A DNA stretch of 9,337 nucleotides from Actinomycetota bacterium (GTDB lineage: Bacteria; Actinomycetota; Thermoleophilia; UBA2241): NCBI GenBank assembly GCA_012719015.1, contig JAAYBE010000130.1, positions 1-9,337 on the forward strand, written 5' to 3'. The position numbers and the translations under genes are program-made. The notes beneath the pieces were generated by a model. The model saw nothing but the letters and a program-made list of their open reading frames with translations. It was not told the origin of the DNA and ran no database searches. Of this stretch, positions 7,865 through 9,337 are shown one piece after another. How positions within the stretch are numbered: position 1 is the first letter of the stretch; each line of letters opens with the position of its first letter.

Positions 7865-7870
7865 ATCCTA
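7865..7870 (-). promoter_or_regulatory. Possible internal -10 for the AI-2E-family gene
   Basis: On the - strand the bases read TAGGAT, overlapping the stop codon of the small upstream gene. This would give a leader of about 33 bases carrying the transporter's Shine-Dalgarno. No good -35 is visible, and overlap with a coding end weakens the case. Confidence 0.25.
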
Positions 7871-8035
7871 GCGCGTGAGCAGCGAGATGGCGAAGGCGAA
7901 GTCCACGCCGGCGACGACGGCCAGCGCGACAGCTCCGGCGCGGCGGCCTGCCGCCCACGTGGCGACGGAGCCGAGCGTGAACAGGACGCCCGCACCCGCC
8001 ATGATCCATACGGCCAGATCGGCTCCCGAACGCAC
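7868..8035 (-). CDS. Small two-helix membrane protein of unknown function
   Basis: I do not recognise this 55-residue product. It begins MRSGADLAVWIMAGAG when the GTG is read as Met and ends AFAISLLTR. Two hydrophobic stretches, about residues 6-28 and 33-52, are separated by a short GRR turn, so it should span the membrane twice; the arginines suggest the loop faces the cytoplasm. The GTG start at 8035 is chosen because AAGGAGG (8048-8042) lies six bases upstream, the strongest ribosome binding site in the window. Third codon positions are almost all G or C, as in real genes here. It is 42 bp upstream of the AI-2E-family transporter on the same strand and probably in its operon. It could be an accessory subunit or an unrelated membrane peptide; no function can be assigned. 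Confidence 0.65.
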   Translation of the reverse strand: MRSGADLAVWIMAGAGVLFTLGSVATWAAGRRAGAVALAVVAGVDFAFAISLLTR

Positions 8036-8041
8036 GCGGCC

Positions 8042-8048
8042 CCTCCTT
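8042..8048 (-). promoter_or_regulatory. Strong Shine-Dalgarno deciding the small membrane protein's GTG start
   Basis: The - strand reads AAGGAGG with a six-base spacer to GTG at 8035-8033. It is close to the full anti-Shine-Dalgarno complement and is the main reason to accept the short gene. Confidence 0.65.
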
Positions 8049-8072
8049 CATCCTCGAGCTCACCCCACGCGA

Positions 8073-8091
8073 CCGCGAGTCTTCCTCGCGG
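8073..8091. other. Perfect 7-bp hairpin in the divergent intergenic region
   Basis: CCGCGAG (8073-8079) and CTCGCGG (8085-8091) pair perfectly over a five-base loop. It lies 38 bp upstream of the small membrane-protein start and about 137 bp before the divergent decarboxylase gene. It could be a leader hairpin or a binding site. In such GC-rich DNA a chance stem is also possible. Confidence 0.3.
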
Positions 8092-8192
8092 GGACGGCGA
8101 AGGCAAGCCGACGGCGGGCCGCGAGGACGCGCGCGGGAGGCGGCGTTCGACTCGGAGCCTCCGCCTCGGGGTGGCGACCGCCGGCGCCGCGT

Positions 8193-8222
8193 CTGGCACG
8201 CGTCGCCGGGAGCATGTAGGGT
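8193..8222 (+). promoter_or_regulatory. Predicted promoter of the decarboxylase gene, leaderless arrangement
   Basis: TAGGGT (8217-8222) fits a TANNNT -10 and ends six bases before the ATG at 8229, so transcription would start at or almost at the start codon. A weak -35-like CTGGCA (8193-8198) sits 18 bases upstream. No Shine-Dalgarno is visible. The spacing resembles that of thrC, which supports both predictions. Confidence 0.5.
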
Positions 8223-8228
8223 GCGGTC

Positions 8229-9337
8229 ATGATCCCTGCGCCCGGACAGCTCCCCTGGGAGCACGAAGGCGTGCGCAGGGCGGGCCAGCGCCTGACGGTC
8301 GCGGGACGCGACGCCGAGGAGCTGGCCCGTCGACACGGCACGCCCCTCTACGTCTTCGACGTCACCAGCGTCACCGAGCAGGCCCGCGCACTGCGCGACG
8401 CACTGGCCGGCGCCGGCCTGCGTCCCCGCGTGCGCTTCGCGCTCAAGGCGCTGCATGCGCCGGAGGTCCTCGCGGCGCTGCGCACGCTGGCGCCGCCCGG
8501 TTCACCGGACGCCGTCGGCGTCGACGTCTGTTCTCCGGCCGAGTTGCGTCATGCGCTGGACAACGGGTTCACGCCGACGGAGATCAGCTACACGGGCACC
8601 AACCTCTCGGAGCGGGACCTCGACGTGATCGCGCCCACGGGAGTGCACGTGAACGTCGACCTCCTGACGCAGATCGAGCGCTTCGGGCGCCGGTGTCCCG
8701 GACGCCGGATGGGCCTGCGGCTGAACCCGCGCGCCGGCGTCATGCGTGGGCGTTCCGAGAGCCTCTACAGCGGCGGCGGACCCACCAAGTTCGGGATCTA
8801 CGAGGAGGACCTCGACGAGGCGGTGGCGGCCGCGCGCCGTCACGGCCTCGTCGTCGACACCGTCCACGTGCACCTCGCCAACGGCATCCTCGGCGAGGAG
8901 CTCCCCGCCTACGACGCCGCCCTCGTGCCGGTGGCGCGCATGGCGGAGCGCCTGCTCGAGGCTGGCTGTCCGCTCGTCGAGATCAACGCCGGCGGCGGAC
9001 TCGGCACGCCGCTGCTCCCCGACGAATCCGCGCTGGACCTGGCGGTCTACGCGGAGATCCTGGCGGCGCACTTCGGCCATCTCGACCTGGACATCGGCGT
9101 GGAGCCGGGCGAGTTCCTCACGAACCTCTCCGGCGTCCTGCTCGCCGAGGTCGTGACTGTGGAGGACCGGCTCGGCACCACGTTCGTCGGCCTCGACGCC
9201 GGCTGGAACGTGATGAACGACCCCTTCATCTACGGAAGGCCCGTGGTCGCGGTGCTCGCCGCCCGCGCCCGCGCCCCGCACGAGAAGGTCGTCACGCTGG
9301 CCGGCAACATCAACGAGGGCAACGACCTCTTCGGGAC
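8229..9337 (+). CDS. Fold-type III PLP-dependent decarboxylase, diaminopimelate decarboxylase-like, 3' end outside the window
   Basis: The visible 369 residues are an alanine racemase-fold barrel followed by the start of the beta domain. The likely PLP lysine is Lys73 in RFALKAL. DVCSPAEL, GLRLNPRAG and PTKFGIYEEDLDEA match the LysA/ornithine decarboxylase group, as do His213/His215 in HVHLANG, the phosphate-binding GGG at 255-257 and Glu292 in EPGE. The family decarboxylates amino acids at a stereocentre; LysA makes lysine from meso-diaminopimelate. Several motifs differ from LysA: HVHLANG for HxHIGS, EPGE for EPGR, and GNINEGND (Asn362, Glu363, Asp366) where LysA has the CESGD segment whose Cys and Glu complete the partner subunit's active site. 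Lysine synthesis is possible, but another substrate is quite plausible. The ATG is fixed by the adjacent -10. It diverges from the small membrane-protein gene. Confidence 0.85.
   Translation, partial: MIPAPGQLPWEHEGVRRAGQRLTVAGRDAEELARRHGTPLYVFDVTSVTEQARALRDALAGAGLRPRVRFALKALHAPEVLAALRTLAPPGSPDAVGVDVCSPAELRHALDNGFTPTEISYTGTNLSERDLDVIAPTGVHVNVDLLTQIERFGRRCPGRRMGLRLNPRAGVMRGRSESLYSGGGPTKFGIYEEDLDEAVAAARRHGLVVDTVHVHLANGILGEELPAYDAALVPVARMAERLLEAGCPLVEINAGGGLGTPLLPDESALDLAVYAEILAAHFGHLDLDIGVEPGEFLTNLSGVLLAEVVTVEDRLGTTFVGLDAGWNVMNDPFIYGRPVVAVLAARARAPHEKVVTLAGNINEGNDLFG

Noticed and set aside
7690..8456. Alternative - strand frames across the divergent intergenic region
   Set aside because: They overlap both the transporter start and the decarboxylase start, have no ribosome binding site and are Arg-rich; the 55-residue frame has a strong Shine-Dalgarno and a sensible membrane profile.

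Overview
This is a GC-rich (roughly 70%) bacterial window with dense coding, G/C-ending codons, few and short intergenic gaps, and two genes that appear to be transcribed without a leader. These traits suggest a high-GC actinobacterial-type chromosome, for example Thermoleophilia or Coriobacteriia-like lineages. That placement is an inference from style and gene content. No rRNA, tRNA, CRISPR array, insertion sequence or integrase was seen.

Left part (1-4887, all + strand): a 5'-truncated papain-family (C1A) cysteine peptidase with a C-terminal lectin-like domain is followed 31 bp later by a tightly coupled two-gene unit. The first gene of the unit fuses a HAD-superfamily phosphatase to a PurM/HypE-like (AIR synthase-related) domain. 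The second, whose start overlaps the first gene's stop by one base, fuses a PHP-type metal phosphoesterase, a helical middle region and only the N-terminal half of a GT4-type glycosyltransferase. This pair is the least explained part of the window and the best candidate for an undescribed pathway: four domains of phosphate and sugar chemistry in two polypeptides made in a coupled way.

Middle (4888-6607): a short intergenic stretch carries a 14-bp perfect palindrome inside a larger hairpin, then a -10 element right against the ATG of thrC (threonine synthase). thrC is followed by nested hairpins that could stop transcription from both sides, because the next gene converges on it.

Right part (6608-9337): on the - strand, a 55-residue, two-helix membrane protein with a GTG start and a near-perfect Shine-Dalgarno lies upstream of an AI-2E/PerM-family membrane transporter. 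Divergently, on the + strand, is a fold-type III PLP-dependent decarboxylase of the diaminopimelate decarboxylase type, cut off by the window end. It departs from standard LysA at several active-site motifs and also looks leaderless. thrC and a LysA-like enzyme both point to aspartate-family amino acid metabolism, but they are not one operon.
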